A stretch of 45,474 nt of DNA from Nostoc sp. CHAB 5824 (GCF_020829665.1 NZ_JAIVFT010000033.1:1-45474), one strand, 5' to 3'. Numbered from the stretch's first letter, positions 8,780 to 17,688 are shown. Numbers and translations are program-made. The notes: generated from the letters alone by a model not told the origin.

Positions 8780-9388
8780 TTATTGAATTATTCCCATTTC
8801 CTCTTTCATCGCAATGATGAGCGTATCAAAAGTGCCCACCAAAAATATTAAAATAATATCTCCGATAATTTCTAAGCGTTCAATTGTGAAACTGGCTTGT
8901 GCTAGTAATATTTTTGACTCGCTTTCATATGCGGATAAAAATAAATTTTCCAGCGTATCTTCTAAATAAACGGGCAATGTGTAGTTTACATGCCGCTTTA
9001 GCACATTACTGAGTGAACCCATTACCCCATTTATAACAATGTTACCAATTTCGCTCAGGGTACCAATTTTAACCGCATCTAGGTCAGCCGATTTTGGATC
9101 TTCACCTGTAAGCACTGCAACCAATGTTGATGCGCTGTCAGTTGGAAAAATTAAGCTAGCAGTGCCATAGAAAGAGCCTGTAAAGCGTAGTTTTACAGCA
9201 GCCAAAGTCTCATCATGAAATCGTGTTACTAATTCTTGATAGGCATCGGCAGCAGTTAACACTTTAACAACCGGAATTTTTAAACGAATGTGAGAGTCTA
9301 CCATTTCATTAAGTAGATTTGCTGCTCGACCGACTCCAATATTAATTAACTCTTGCAGGGCATCCAGTTCTTCTGCTGTCACATTCAT
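8780..9388 (-). CDS. cheC: CheC-type CheY-P phosphatase
   Basis: A 202-residue protein with both active-site helices of CheC. The first is E13-x-x-N16 in LQELINIGVGRAANLL and the second is E113-x-x-N116 in LSEIGNIVINGVMGSL. CheC/CheX/FliY proteins hydrolyse phospho-Asp on CheY. Two intact sites suggest an active phosphatase. It starts 6 bp after the CheY-like gene, so the two are probably co-translated, and that CheY is the obvious substrate. CheC is uncommon in cyanobacterial che loci as far as I know. A GGA-containing ribosome site (AAGGAATAA) precedes the ATG. Confidence 0.88.
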   Translation of the reverse strand: MNVTAEELDALQELINIGVGRAANLLNEMVDSHIRLKIPVVKVLTAADAYQELVTRFHDETLAAVKLRFTGSFYGTASLIFPTDSASTLVAVLTGEDPKSADLDAVKIGTLSEIGNIVINGVMGSLSNVLKRHVNYTLPVYLEDTLENLFLSAYESESKILLAQASFTIERLEIIGDIILIFLVGTFDTLIIAMKEEMGIIQ

Positions 9389-9394
9389 GAAAAT

Positions 9395-9760
9395 TTATTC
9401 CTTGGTATTAATAACTTGCTGGACTGCCTTTCGCAATTCACTTTCTTTTGGCGGTTTATTAATAAAGTTTACTGCCCCTAAGTTATAACTTTGATTGCGT
9501 GCCCCATCTTGAATATCGGCGGAAATGATAATAGTAGGGATTTTTAATTCTTGATCTTGCATAGCTTTCAAAAATTCAAACCCATTCATATCTGGCATTA
9601 GAAGATCCGCTAATACACAATTTGGCTTATGGTTATAAACCATTTCTAATCCCTCACGCCCATTAGTTGCTTCTATAATTTCATAACCATCTACTTGCAG
9701 AAACTTACGAATCATTCTGCGAGAAAAAGCTGCATCATCGATAATCAAAACCATTGCCAT
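9395..9760 (-). CDS. CheY-like single-domain response regulator
   Basis: A 121-residue receiver domain with nothing else attached. It has the acidic pair D8-D9, phospho-acceptor Asp52 (CVLADLLMPDMNG), switch Ser80 and conserved Lys102 (FINKPP). The AAAGGA upstream of the ATG at 9760 supports this start. It heads a leftward unit with cheC and the hybrid kinase, opposite the cheA operon. The sequence fits either CheY-type or PatA-like single-domain regulators. Probable donors are the CheA to the right and the hybrid kinase; probable phosphatase is the adjacent CheC. Confidence 0.9.
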   Translation of the reverse strand: MAMVLIIDDAAFSRRMIRKFLQVDGYEIIEATNGREGLEMVYNHKPNCVLADLLMPDMNGFEFLKAMQDQELKIPTIIISADIQDGARNQSYNLGAVNFINKPPKESELRKAVQQVINTKE

Positions 9761-10384
9761 CAGTTTTGTCCTTTTGTGCTTTAGCTTAATAATTCTTAAT
9801 TTAAGCTAATTAGCCTCCATTATTAATTAAAATCAATTAATTAAATAATAAATAAATATAATTTTACAATTATCAATAATGAGAGTTTCGGAAAAAATAT
9901 CAAACTCGCTGAAACTATAATGCTAGTTGTGGAGCTACCATTTTTAATAATGGTAACTTTTTAAAATTTGTTAAGTATTTTAAATCCGATTTAATTCAAG
10001 TTTTGCTATCCGTTGCCAATGCAAAATTGTTGTGTGGTGGATATCGGTTACCCGCTCGGTTTCTCGCAGGCTCATGCCATTAAGATACATTGTGAGGCAT
10101 AGTTGCTTGACATCGTTTGAGTAGCACTAAGGTTGATAGGATTTGAGAAACTGACGATCGCATTATTTGCACTTGTAACATTCTTTGTCTTGACGACCAC
10201 TATTCTTGCAAGTTGGAGTTGAATGGGAACGATAACATTGCCTGTCTCTTAACTATATCATTAGGGCAAATATTATGTCTTCAGCCCCAAAAAAATCCAA
10301 ACATCTCTCTTTCGATAGAGATTGCTAAGGTTGAATATAAAATTAGTATTAAAATAAATATATAAATTTTTACTTTGTTAACCA
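9761..10384. other. Divergent intergenic region between the two che operons
   Basis: 624 AT-rich bases separate the two che operons. They hold the insA remnant (9980-10243) and a 7-bp hairpin at 9936-9955 (TACCATT / AATGGTA). Promoters for both operons must lie here, but none stands out. Confidence 0.5.
9980..10243 (-). pseudogene. IS1-family insA remnant
   Basis: One minus-strand frame of 88 codons reads as an IS1 InsA protein broken by two stops and with no start. It has a zinc-finger-like N-terminus (QCYRSHSTPTCKN, then ECYKCK-stop-CDRQFLKS), a second stop, then the well-conserved helix-turn-helix part (QLCLTMYLNGMSLRETERV, then TDIHHTTILHWQR). The first codon is AGG where ATG is expected, and one zinc-ligand Cys is Ser. 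No insB or terminal inverted repeats are visible nearby. It is a dead fragment lying between the divergent che operons. Confidence 0.8.
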
Positions 10385-12595
10385 ATGGAGTTAAATGAAA
10401 TTGACGATGATATAGAAGCATTTCTCGTTGAAAGCTATGAGAACTTGAATCACATTGAACGAGATATTATTGAGCTAGAGAAAGCATCAGAACAAGGAGA
10501 AGCATTAGTTCGCATTTATCGCTCACTCCACACGCTTAAAGGAAATTGCGGCTTTTTACCGTTTCCTAATTTGGAATCACTCGCTCATGCTGGGGAGAAT
10601 TTGCTCTCGTGTCTGCGCGATCGCCAACTAGCAATTACCCCTGACATTATTAGTATTTTATTACAAACAGTTGACAGCATTCGGCAAATCCTGTCTCAAA
10701 TTCAAGCTACAAAAGATGAGGGCGATCGCGATTATTCACCACTGCTCGTGGCTCTAACCGAATTATCAGAAACTAAACAGACTCCAAAAGTCTCTCAATC
10801 GCATGAACCTATTGTTAATACACAAACGCCACAAATAGATGCACAAGCTCCAAAAGATACAGCAGGTAGTGAGTCTGTTGAGTCTCTCAATCACGAACTC
10901 ACAGAAATATCAACTCCGACAACATCAGAATCTGCTTATATCCGAGTCAATGTTAATCTGCTAGATCAGATGATGAACCTAGTGGGTGAACTTGTTTTAG
11001 CCCGTAACCAGGTAATCGGATTTAGTACCAAGTTTAAGGATAATGGTTTTGCTGCTACCTGCCAGCACCTCAGCCTACTTACAGCCCAGTTGCAAGAAGG
11101 GGTGATGAAAACTCGGCTGCAACCAATTAGTTCCATTTGGCAAAAGTTGCCTCGCGTGACCCGCGATTTGGCGATCGCTTCCGGTAAAGAAGTTGAAGTG
11201 GAGATGGAGGGGGCAGATACTGAACTAGACAAAAGTATTATTGAAACAATTAAAGACCCCTTGACGCACTTAGTACGCAATTGCATCGATCATGGTATTG
11301 AATTACCAGCCGAGCGGGTTGCTTGTGGAAAGCCAAGCTTAGGACGGCTATTTCTCAGAGCCTTTCACGAAAGCGGCAAAGTCAATATTGAGATTGGCGA
11401 TGATGGTCGCGGTCTTAATTTAGAACGGCTCAAAGGACGAGCGCAGCAACTTGGTTTAGTGAGCGCTGTGCAGGCTGCAACCATGAGCGAGTCAGAAGCG
11501 ATGAACTTAATTTTTTTATCCGGCTTCTCGACTGCTGAACAGGTGACTCATCTTTCCGGGCGGGGGGTTGGGATGGATATTGTCAAGAGTAATATTGAGA
11601 AGATTAACGGAACGGTTGAAATCCACAGCCAACAGGGACAAGGAACGACCTTCAAAATCAAGATTCCGTTGACATTGGCAATTATTCCAGCATTGATTGT
11701 CAGCAATGGGGGCAATTATTATGCTATTCCCCAAGCGAGTTTACTAGAACTAGTACGCTTAGAAGCATTCAATAGTATTGAGATATTATACGATGTGCCT
11801 GTGTATCGCTTGCGGGGTAATTTTGTGCCCTTGGTTTACCTCAATCAAGTGTTGCAACAGGATAGTCTTAGCAACTTAGAAACACTCAGTCTGGTAATTG
11901 TGCAAGTTGATAATTATCGCTTTGGACTGGTTCTAGACACAATTGAAGACATCCAAGACATTGTAGTTAAACCTTTGGGAAGACAGTTAAAGGCGCTATC
12001 TTTATTTGCAGGAGCCACCATTTTAGGAGATGGCACAGTGGCATTAATTATTGATGTTGTTGGTCTGGCAAACCAAACTGGTATAACTGCCAAAAAGCAG
12101 TTGTTGAGCGAAAATGCTGCAAATAGCCAAGAGCAAGGAGGCGATCGCCAAACAATTTTGCTGTTTGAGGGGCCTCAAGGCGCACGCATGGGCATTCCAC
12201 TGGCGATCGCATTTCGGCTCGAAGAGATTCTTGCTTCTGCTGTCGAAAAAGTAGTTAATCAGGATGTCTTCCAGTCTTACGGTCAAATTCTGCCACTGAT
12301 TGATCTTCACAAGATATTTTCTGATAGCGATCGCTTTAATGATGAAGCTTTGGCGACAGTTGCAGAAACGCTCCAGATAATTATTGTCTCTCCATACTCA
12401 GAACTCAGTGTTGGGCTAGTGGTCGATCGCATTCTCGACATTGTGGAAGAACCACTAACCATTAAAGGTATCCCTAGTAGACCTGGTGTGCTTTTCTGTG
12501 CTGTAATTCAAGGACAAATCACAGAAATTCTTGACATTGAGACTGTAATTCGGATTGCTAACCCTCATTTGCTGCAATTAGCTACTCATGGCTGA
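10385..12595 (+). CDS. cheA: CheA-type chemotaxis histidine kinase with two CheW-like domains
   Basis: A 736-residue CheA. The Hpt domain has phospho-acceptor His49 (RSLHTLKGNCGF). A Gln/Thr/Ser-rich linker (about 130-182) stands where a CheY-binding P2 domain would be; none is recognisable. The P3 dimerisation helix pair is at about 185-260. The ATPase spans about 270-430, with N box HLVRNCIDHG, DDGRG and a GRGVGMDIV lid. A CheW-like coupling domain follows at about 436-568, then a second CheW-like domain at about 590-730. There is no C-terminal receiver. It phosphorylates response regulators under control of the receptor at 13076. It heads the cheA-cheW-mcp-cheB-cheR operon. Confidence 0.93.
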   Translation: MELNEIDDDIEAFLVESYENLNHIERDIIELEKASEQGEALVRIYRSLHTLKGNCGFLPFPNLESLAHAGENLLSCLRDRQLAITPDIISILLQTVDSIRQILSQIQATKDEGDRDYSPLLVALTELSETKQTPKVSQSHEPIVNTQTPQIDAQAPKDTAGSESVESLNHELTEISTPTTSESAYIRVNVNLLDQMMNLVGELVLARNQVIGFSTKFKDNGFAATCQHLSLLTAQLQEGVMKTRLQPISSIWQKLPRVTRDLAIASGKEVEVEMEGADTELDKSIIETIKDPLTHLVRNCIDHGIELPAERVACGKPSLGRLFLRAFHESGKVNIEIGDDGRGLNLERLKGRAQQLGLVSAVQAATMSESEAMNLIFLSGFSTAEQVTHLSGRGVGMDIVKSNIEKINGTVEIHSQQGQGTTFKIKIPLTLAIIPALIVSNGGNYYAIPQASLLELVRLEAFNSIEILYDVPVYRLRGNFVPLVYLNQVLQQDSLSNLETLSLVIVQVDNYRFGLVLDTIEDIQDIVVKPLGRQLKALSLFAGATILGDGTVALIIDVVGLANQTGITAKKQLLSENAANSQEQGGDRQTILLFEGPQGARMGIPLAIAFRLEEILASAVEKVVNQDVFQSYGQILPLIDLHKIFSDSDRFNDEALATVAETLQIIIVSPYSELSVGLVVDRILDIVEEPLTIKGIPSRPGVLFCAVIQGQITEILDIETVIRIANPHLLQLATHG

Positions 12596-13058
12596 ACAAC
12601 AAATTTGCACATTTTTTCTCAAAGGAGTTTACTTTGGTATTGACGTGCAACACGTTCAAGAAGTGATTCACCCACAAGCAATGACTCGTGTACCTTTGGC
12701 ACCACCAGATATCTGTGGGTTGATTAATTTACGTGGACAAATTATTACTGTCATCGATTTGCAGCGTCGATTAGAGATGAGCGAACCGCAGACACAATCA
12801 ACTACAAAACTTGTAGATGCAGCCCAGGGATTTAATATCATTGTGTGTTTTGATCGTGAAGTAGTCAGTCTGTTCGTCGATGAAGTGGGAGATGTTTTAG
12901 AGTTAGCACAAAATATCTTTCAACCCCCACCCGCAACGTTAAAAGGTAGAATGCGTCAGATGCTAGCAGGAGCTTACCCGCTCCCAGACGGATTTCTGTT
13001 AGTTCTAAACGTCGAGAAAATTCTAGATGTTAATTTAACAAGTCAGATTATCGAATAA
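12588..13058 (+). CDS. cheW: CheW coupling protein
   Basis: A 156-residue CheW domain protein (FFLKGVYFGIDVQHVQEV, GLINLRGQIITVIDLQRRL, then a C-terminal FLLVLNVEKILDV strand). CheW links chemoreceptors to CheA in the cytoplasmic array. Its ATG lies 8 bp inside the cheA end, so translation is probably coupled. CheA already carries two CheW-like domains, so this locus encodes three coupling modules in total. Confidence 0.93.
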   Translation: MAEQQICTFFLKGVYFGIDVQHVQEVIHPQAMTRVPLAPPDICGLINLRGQIITVIDLQRRLEMSEPQTQSTTKLVDAAQGFNIIVCFDREVVSLFVDEVGDVLELAQNIFQPPPATLKGRMRQMLAGAYPLPDGFLLVLNVEKILDVNLTSQIIE

Positions 13059-13075
13059 TTGAGGAGCGCTTTGCA

Positions 13076-14380
13076 ATGACTACAAATCGGGCTGGGAAAA
13101 CACCCAACTCTAAATCTCCCTCGGTGGATAGTGCAGATCCGCAACCGACCGATAACAGTGTGATAAAAGTGCAATTGCAAGCGTTACTAATAGCACTTAA
13201 GGCTGCAAAAAACGGTGATTTTACCATCCGTTTAGCTGATGAGAATAATGAACTGGGTGAAATTCCTTCAGTTTTTAATGAATTGGTGAGTTTAAATCAA
13301 AACTTTGCTAACGAAGTTAATCGCTTGGCATCCGAGATTGGTATCCAAGGCAAGCTTGGTTCTCAAGCCATTGTCAAAGAAGCAGGTGGGAGTTGGAAAG
13401 AATCGCTCGACAACTTGAATCAGATGTCTACAAATTTAAAAGAGCAGATAAAAGGTATTAACGAGGTTAGCCTTGCCGTCGCTCAAGGAAATTTGTCCAA
13501 GCAAATCGAGGCAAGCAATGCAGGAGAATTTAAGCAGCTCACGGATAATGCAAATCAGATGATTAGCAGCCTGAAGTCTTCAATCAGACGGATGACAGAG
13601 GTGGCAACAGCAGTTGCATCTTCTGCAGAAGAACTGACCGCAGTCAGTAAAGAAATGACTGAGAACGCTGAACAAACAGCCGAACAGGCCACTTCTGCCT
13701 CCGCCTCTGCTGAACAGGTAAGTCAGAATACCAATACAGTTGTGACTGCCGTGGAAGAGATGAATGCTAGCATTCGAGAAATTGCTAAGACCGTTACTGA
13801 AGGAGCAAAGGTGACGACTGAGGCAGTTAAAACAGCTGACCGCACGAACGAGACAATTAACAAACTCGGTCAAAGCAGCATCGAAATTGGCAAAGTTATT
13901 AAAGTCATTACCTCCATCGCAGGGCAAACAAACTTGTTAGCACTCAATGCTACCATTGAGGCGGCTAGAGCCGGGGATGCAGGTAGAGGATTTGCCGTAG
14001 TCGCCAACGAGGTGAAAGAATTAGCCAAACAAACGGCAAGTGCTACTGAAGATATAAGCTTGCGAATTGAAGCAATTCAGACAGATACAAAAAGCGCCGT
14101 TCAAGCCATTACTCAAATTACTAGCATTATCAATCAAATCAACGACTTCCAAAGCACGATCGCCAGTGCCATTGAGGAACAAACAGCAACTACAAATGAA
14201 ATTGGTCGAAATATGGCTGAGGCGGCCAAAGGAACATCAGATATTGCCAAAAGTATTGGAATTGTGGCACTCAATACTCAAAGTACGACTACTGGAACTA
14301 GTAATACATTAGAGGCAGCTACAGAACTATCCCGAATGGCAGTAGATTTGCAGAAAGTCGTCAATCAGTTTAAGTATTAA
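13076..14380 (+). CDS. Soluble methyl-accepting chemotaxis protein
   Basis: A 434-residue chemoreceptor without any transmembrane helix or periplasmic sensor. The first 30 residues are Ser/Pro-rich and disordered. Residues about 30-175 contain two HAMP-like units (ALKAAKNGDFTIRL and VAQGNLSKQIEASNAGEFKQ). The long signalling coiled coil carries the conserved tip IAGQTNLLALNATIEAARAG and GFAVVANEVKELA. It would signal from the cytoplasm to CheA/CheW, with CheB and CheR adjusting glutamate methylation. GAGGAGC precedes the ATG by a suitable distance. What it senses cannot be seen. Confidence 0.93.
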   Translation: MTTNRAGKTPNSKSPSVDSADPQPTDNSVIKVQLQALLIALKAAKNGDFTIRLADENNELGEIPSVFNELVSLNQNFANEVNRLASEIGIQGKLGSQAIVKEAGGSWKESLDNLNQMSTNLKEQIKGINEVSLAVAQGNLSKQIEASNAGEFKQLTDNANQMISSLKSSIRRMTEVATAVASSAEELTAVSKEMTENAEQTAEQATSASASAEQVSQNTNTVVTAVEEMNASIREIAKTVTEGAKVTTEAVKTADRTNETINKLGQSSIEIGKVIKVITSIAGQTNLLALNATIEAARAGDAGRGFAVVANEVKELAKQTASATEDISLRIEAIQTDTKSAVQAITQITSIINQINDFQSTIASAIEEQTATTNEIGRNMAEAAKGTSDIAKSIGIVALNTQSTTTGTSNTLEAATELSRMAVDLQKVVNQFKY

Positions 14381-14759
14381 CAGGAGGCAGGGGGTAGGAG
14401 GCAGGAGGCAGGAGGGCAGAGGAGACATATTTTAGAATGCAACAATGAGCCTTTGAACTTCATTAATGAGTCTTTGAACTTCATTAATGAGCCTTTGAAC
14501 TCCATTAATGAGCCTTTGAACTCCATTAATGAGCCTTTGAACTCCATTAATGAGCCTTTGAACTCCATTAATGAGCCTTTGAACTCCATTAATGAGCCTT
14601 TGAACTCCATTAATGAGCCTTTGAACTCCATTAATGAGTCTTTAATACTCGTAAACAAGCATAAAAATTCACCTTGTCCCCTTGTCCCCTTGTCTCCCCT
14701 GCCCCCTGCTCCCCTGCCCCCTGCTCCCCTGCCCCCCAATCCCCAATCCCCATTCCCCA
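14381..14759. other. Repeat-filled spacer inside the che operon
   Basis: The 379 bases between the receptor gene and cheB consist almost wholly of repeats: GGCAGGAGGCAGG runs (about 14385-14420), the 21-bp array (14447-14640) and CCCCTGCCCC/CCCCAAT tracts (about 14672-14759). Other genes of this operon are spaced by 17 bp or less or overlap, so the repeats probably invaded a tight operon. Confidence 0.75.
14447..14644. repeat. 21-bp tandem repeat array, 9 units plus a partial
   Basis: Nine head-to-tail copies of a 21-bp unit (GAGCCTTTGAACTCCATTAA plus T) start every 21 bases from 14447, then a broken tenth. The first two copies have TTC for TCC and the second has TCT for CCT; the middle copies are identical. 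Each junction creates the palindrome CATTAATG. As 21 is a multiple of three, both strands are stop-free in one frame, but the heptapeptide frames have no other sign of coding. Confidence 0.95.
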
Positions 14760-14761
14760 AT
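14734..14761 (+). repeat. STRR heptamers overlapping the cheB start codon
   Basis: Four consecutive 7-mers, CCCCAAT, CCCCAAT, CCCCATT and CCCCAAT, fit the CCCCART-type short tandem repeats described from heterocystous cyanobacteria. The last one supplies the first two bases of the cheB ATG (14760-14762). No Shine-Dalgarno is therefore possible directly upstream of cheB. Confidence 0.75.
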
Positions 14762-15821
14762 GCCCAAAATCCGGGTACTCGTTGTTGATGACGCCGTAAT
14801 AGTACGGAGTCGAGTTAGTAAAATTTTGTCTACAGATCCAGAACTAGAAGTGGTAGGAGTCGCGGCTAATGGTCGTATTGCTCTTGCCAAAATTTCCCAT
14901 GTTAATCCCGATGTGATCATCCTGGATATTGAGATGCCGGAGATGGATGGTTTGCAAACCCTGTTGGCTATCCGACAAAAGTATCCAAGCTTACCAGTGA
15001 TTATGTATAGTACCTCCACACACAGGGGAGCGATCGCAACGCTGGAAGCTCTTTCTTTAGGTGCTTCAGACTATGCCACAAAACCTAGTAACTTAGGAAA
15101 TGTAGAGGCAGCAACCCAACATATTCAGGATGATTTAATTCCTAAAATTAAGGTATTTGGTACATTTTTTACACCAAGCGCAATTACCCATCCAGTTGTT
15201 TTTCCCATTCGTAGCGATATACAGCAGGTGGAGGTTGTGGCAATTGGGGTTTCTACCGGAGGCCCAAATGCTCTGGCTGTACTGCTTAAGGAGTTTCCAG
15301 CAGATTTATCAGTGCCGATTTTGATTGTGCAACACATGCCGCCAATGTTTACGAAACTACTAGCTAAACAATTGTCTTCCAAGTGTCAAATCCCAGTAAA
15401 TGAAGCGGTTTCTGGACAGATACTAGAACCTGGACATGCCTGGATTGCACCAGGAGATTTTCATCTAATTGTGCAACGCGACAAAACTATGGTTCGACTT
15501 GTCACCCATCAAGCATCTCCCGAAAATTCCTGTCGTCCTTCAGTGGATGTGCTGTTGCGATCGGTTGCACAGGTTTATGGGGCTGGGGCGATCGCAGTTA
15601 TCCTCACGGGTATGGGACAAGATGGGTTGCATGGCTGTCAGTGCATACGCGAGGTGGGTGGACAGGTACTTGCACAAGACAAAGCTACTAGCGTCGTCTG
15701 GGGAATGCCTGGTTTTGTCGTTAATGCCGGACTTGCTAATAAAATTCTTCCACTTAACCAAATCGCAGATGAAATTATGCAAAGAATTCGTTTCGATCAA
15801 GTTCCTCCTTCATACCTGTAA
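14760..15821 (+). CDS. cheB: CheB protein-glutamate methylesterase
   Basis: A 353-residue two-domain protein. The receiver domain has D10-D11 and phospho-acceptor Asp56 (VIILDIEMPEMDG). The C-terminal methylesterase has Ser165 (GVSTGGPN), His192 (QHMPP) and Asp288 (LTGMGQDG). It removes methyl groups from, or deamidates, receptor glutamates when phosphorylated by CheA. I start it at MPKIRVLVVDD: the longer in-frame start at 14682 would add 26 Pro/Cys residues translated from STRR DNA and lacking any domain. It overlaps cheR by one base. Confidence 0.93.
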   Translation: MPKIRVLVVDDAVIVRSRVSKILSTDPELEVVGVAANGRIALAKISHVNPDVIILDIEMPEMDGLQTLLAIRQKYPSLPVIMYSTSTHRGAIATLEALSLGASDYATKPSNLGNVEAATQHIQDDLIPKIKVFGTFFTPSAITHPVVFPIRSDIQQVEVVAIGVSTGGPNALAVLLKEFPADLSVPILIVQHMPPMFTKLLAKQLSSKCQIPVNEAVSGQILEPGHAWIAPGDFHLIVQRDKTMVRLVTHQASPENSCRPSVDVLLRSVAQVYGAGAIAVILTGMGQDGLHGCQCIREVGGQVLAQDKATSVVWGMPGFVVNAGLANKILPLNQIADEIMQRIRFDQVPPSYL

Positions 15822-16675
15822 TGACACAGATTATGGGTGTAAGCAGCACTGATTTTGAGTATCTTCGGGAGTTAGTTCATCATCATTCAGCCGTTGTGTT
15901 GTTTGGTGATAAAGCTTATTTAGCAGAGTTACATTTGCAGCCAATTGTCGAATCGGCAGGATTCGCTTCTATCCCTGATTTGGTTACTTACTTGCGAACT
16001 CACCCGTTTAATGGTCTTCACGTCCAGACAATCGAGGCGCTAGTCACTAACGAAACGTCATTCTTCCGTGATAGCCACCCTTTTAAAGCATTGAAAGAAT
16101 ACGTGCTACCAGAGTTAATTAAACAACGAGCAATTGAGCGATCGCTCAATATTTGGTGTGCAGCCTGCTCTAATGGGCAAGAACCTTATAGCATCGCCAT
16201 ATTAATTCATGAACATTTTCCCATGCTTAGTAATTGGTCGCACAAGCTAATTGCTAGTGATTTTTCTACTAAGGTTTTAGCGCGTGCTTGCGAAGGGCAT
16301 TATAACCAACTTGAAATGAAGCGTGGACTCCCTAAAAATATTCGCGATCGGTACTTTCAAAAGCTAGGTACTGACTGGCAAATCAAAGAAGAAATCCGCC
16401 AGATGGTTGATTTTCGCCAGTTGAATCTTTTGCAATCTTGGTCATCTCTGCCGCAATTCGATGTTATCTTCTTACGGAATGTTTTAATCTACTTTGATGT
16501 TGTAACCAAGAAAGCCTTGCTAAAAAAGATAAAGCAGCAATTAAGGCCAGATGGCTACTTATTTCTTGGTAGTGGTGAAACGACTATCAGTCTAGATGAA
16601 TCATTCAAGCGGGTTTTATTTGACAAGGCTATCTGCTATCGATTGCATAATCATGAAGTCAAAATTGCCGATTGA
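15821..16675 (+). CDS. cheR: CheR chemotaxis methyltransferase
   Basis: A 284-residue S-adenosylmethionine-dependent methyltransferase that methylates receptor glutamates. Visible family blocks are the N-terminal helical domain, VTNETSFFRDSHPF, the SAM-binding IWCAACSNGQEPYSIAI, and DVIFLRNVLIYFD. Its ATG shares a base with the cheB stop (TAATG), so translation is coupled. It is the last gene of the che operon. Confidence 0.94.
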   Translation: MTQIMGVSSTDFEYLRELVHHHSAVVLFGDKAYLAELHLQPIVESAGFASIPDLVTYLRTHPFNGLHVQTIEALVTNETSFFRDSHPFKALKEYVLPELIKQRAIERSLNIWCAACSNGQEPYSIAILIHEHFPMLSNWSHKLIASDFSTKVLARACEGHYNQLEMKRGLPKNIRDRYFQKLGTDWQIKEEIRQMVDFRQLNLLQSWSSLPQFDVIFLRNVLIYFDVVTKKALLKKIKQQLRPDGYLFLGSGETTISLDESFKRVLFDKAICYRLHNHEVKIAD

Positions 16676-17361
16676 GGTAAAAATAGCAAGCTGCTGTTTG
16701 CACCTGCCTATGAGGCAATATGCTTGAGTTAAGGCTTAACTCTTTATCAAAGTCATTTTTTTTAACGTAGACGCAGCGCGATTTTCTCTCTACAACCCTT
16801 CTTTTAACTAAAAAAGACGCTATGCGTAGCAAGATCCCCGTAGAGGTACGGGCATCCTACGGCATCTCCCTTTGGAAGAAGGGGACGTTGACATCGAAGG
16901 TAAAGAACAACATCAACACAACGGAAAGCAACTCGGAATCGATGTAAAATTAAAATTTTTTTATACTGATTCTGAAGACAAGACGGTTTATTGAAATTCG
17001 CAAAGCTAATTACTGTTAAAGTTATCTCGAAAGGGTAGTTTAATTAACTATCACTACAAAAGGAGTTAAAAAATATATTTTTTTAACTCCAGTTCCCTAT
17101 TTAATTTTAGGTTTTCATCTGAAAATTCTGAAATAATTTCAAAACTTCAGCGGCTTTTTTACATACCTCTAAACTCCTTTGGAAAAACTGGATCTCACAT
17201 ATCAAAATACCGTGTAATAATCTAATAATCAAGGGGTATAAAAAACATCCTACTTTTCCTACCTTTCTTACTTTTTATAAGTTTTTATTACACATAGGCA
17301 ACTTACAAAACATAATTTCGGTCATATTTTAATCAACAAAAATAAACCGAATTACTGCACT
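16676..17361. other. Non-coding stretch after the che operon
   Basis: No credible gene in 686 bases. The stretch holds a small hairpin with GAGTTA / TAACTC arms at about 16725-16741, a candidate cheR terminator. A degenerate GACGCTATGCGTAGCAAG / GTAGAGGTACGGGCATCC repeat follows at about 16765-16870, and a strong inverted repeat lies at 17062-17090. Confidence 0.6.
17062..17090. repeat. 12-bp perfect inverted repeat
   Basis: GGAGTTAAAAAA and TTTTTTAACTCC pair perfectly around a 5-nt TATAT loop. It is largely A/T paired, without a separate T tail on either strand, so its role as a bidirectional terminator between cheR and the DUF3140 gene is only possible. Confidence 0.55.
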
Positions 17362-17688
17362 TTACTTGAGTGGGTCGTGTCCCCAATTCTTCAAAGAATA
17401 GCACCAGCGTGTATGTTCTAAGTCCCCCGATGGCTGCTGCGCCATGTGACGGTGGACGTAACTGATAACTTTCTTCATGTGCGAAAGCTCATCTTCGGTA
17501 TAGTCATCTTTTTTCTGCAATATCTGGATGATACGCCGCCCAGATTTATGACCGATTGACTCATCGTCGCCATCCTTTTGCCCTACAGTTTGCGACTCAT
17601 CGGTATCTAACCAAGACTCTAGTTCTTTGGGTGTCATATTGACAACTTGGTGAAACTCGTCAATCACCGATTTAATATCTTTACTCAT
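17362..17688 (-). CDS. DUF3140 domain-containing protein
   Basis: A 108-residue charged cytoplasmic protein matching the DUF3140 pattern: an N-terminal helix (VIDEFHQVVNMTPKELESWL), an Asp/Glu-rich middle with GHKSGRRIIQILQKKDDYTE, a helix HMKKVISYVHRHMAQ, and the conserved end WCYSLKNWGHDP. The biochemical function is unknown. It lies 9 bp after the DUF2945 gene on the same strand, and these two families are frequent neighbours in bacteria, so they probably form a two-gene operon. Confidence 0.85.
   Translation of the reverse strand: MSKDIKSVIDEFHQVVNMTPKELESWLDTDESQTVGQKDGDDESIGHKSGRRIIQILQKKDDYTEDELSHMKKVISYVHRHMAQQPSGDLEHTRWCYSLKNWGHDPLK

Noticed and set aside
14447..14644. CRISPR array
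   Set aside because: Units are contiguous with no spacers, and no cas genes are present; the same applies to 28283-28521.
14682..14759. N-terminal extension of CheB (26 extra residues)
   Set aside because: It is translated repeat DNA rich in Pro/Cys, with the receiver domain beginning at MPKIRVL.
14453..14788. Open frame of EPLNSIN heptapeptide repeats on the + strand, and its mirror GSLMEFK frame on the - strand
   Set aside because: Both arise only because a 21-bp tandem repeat without stops is open in several frames; there is no ribosome site or non-repeat domain.
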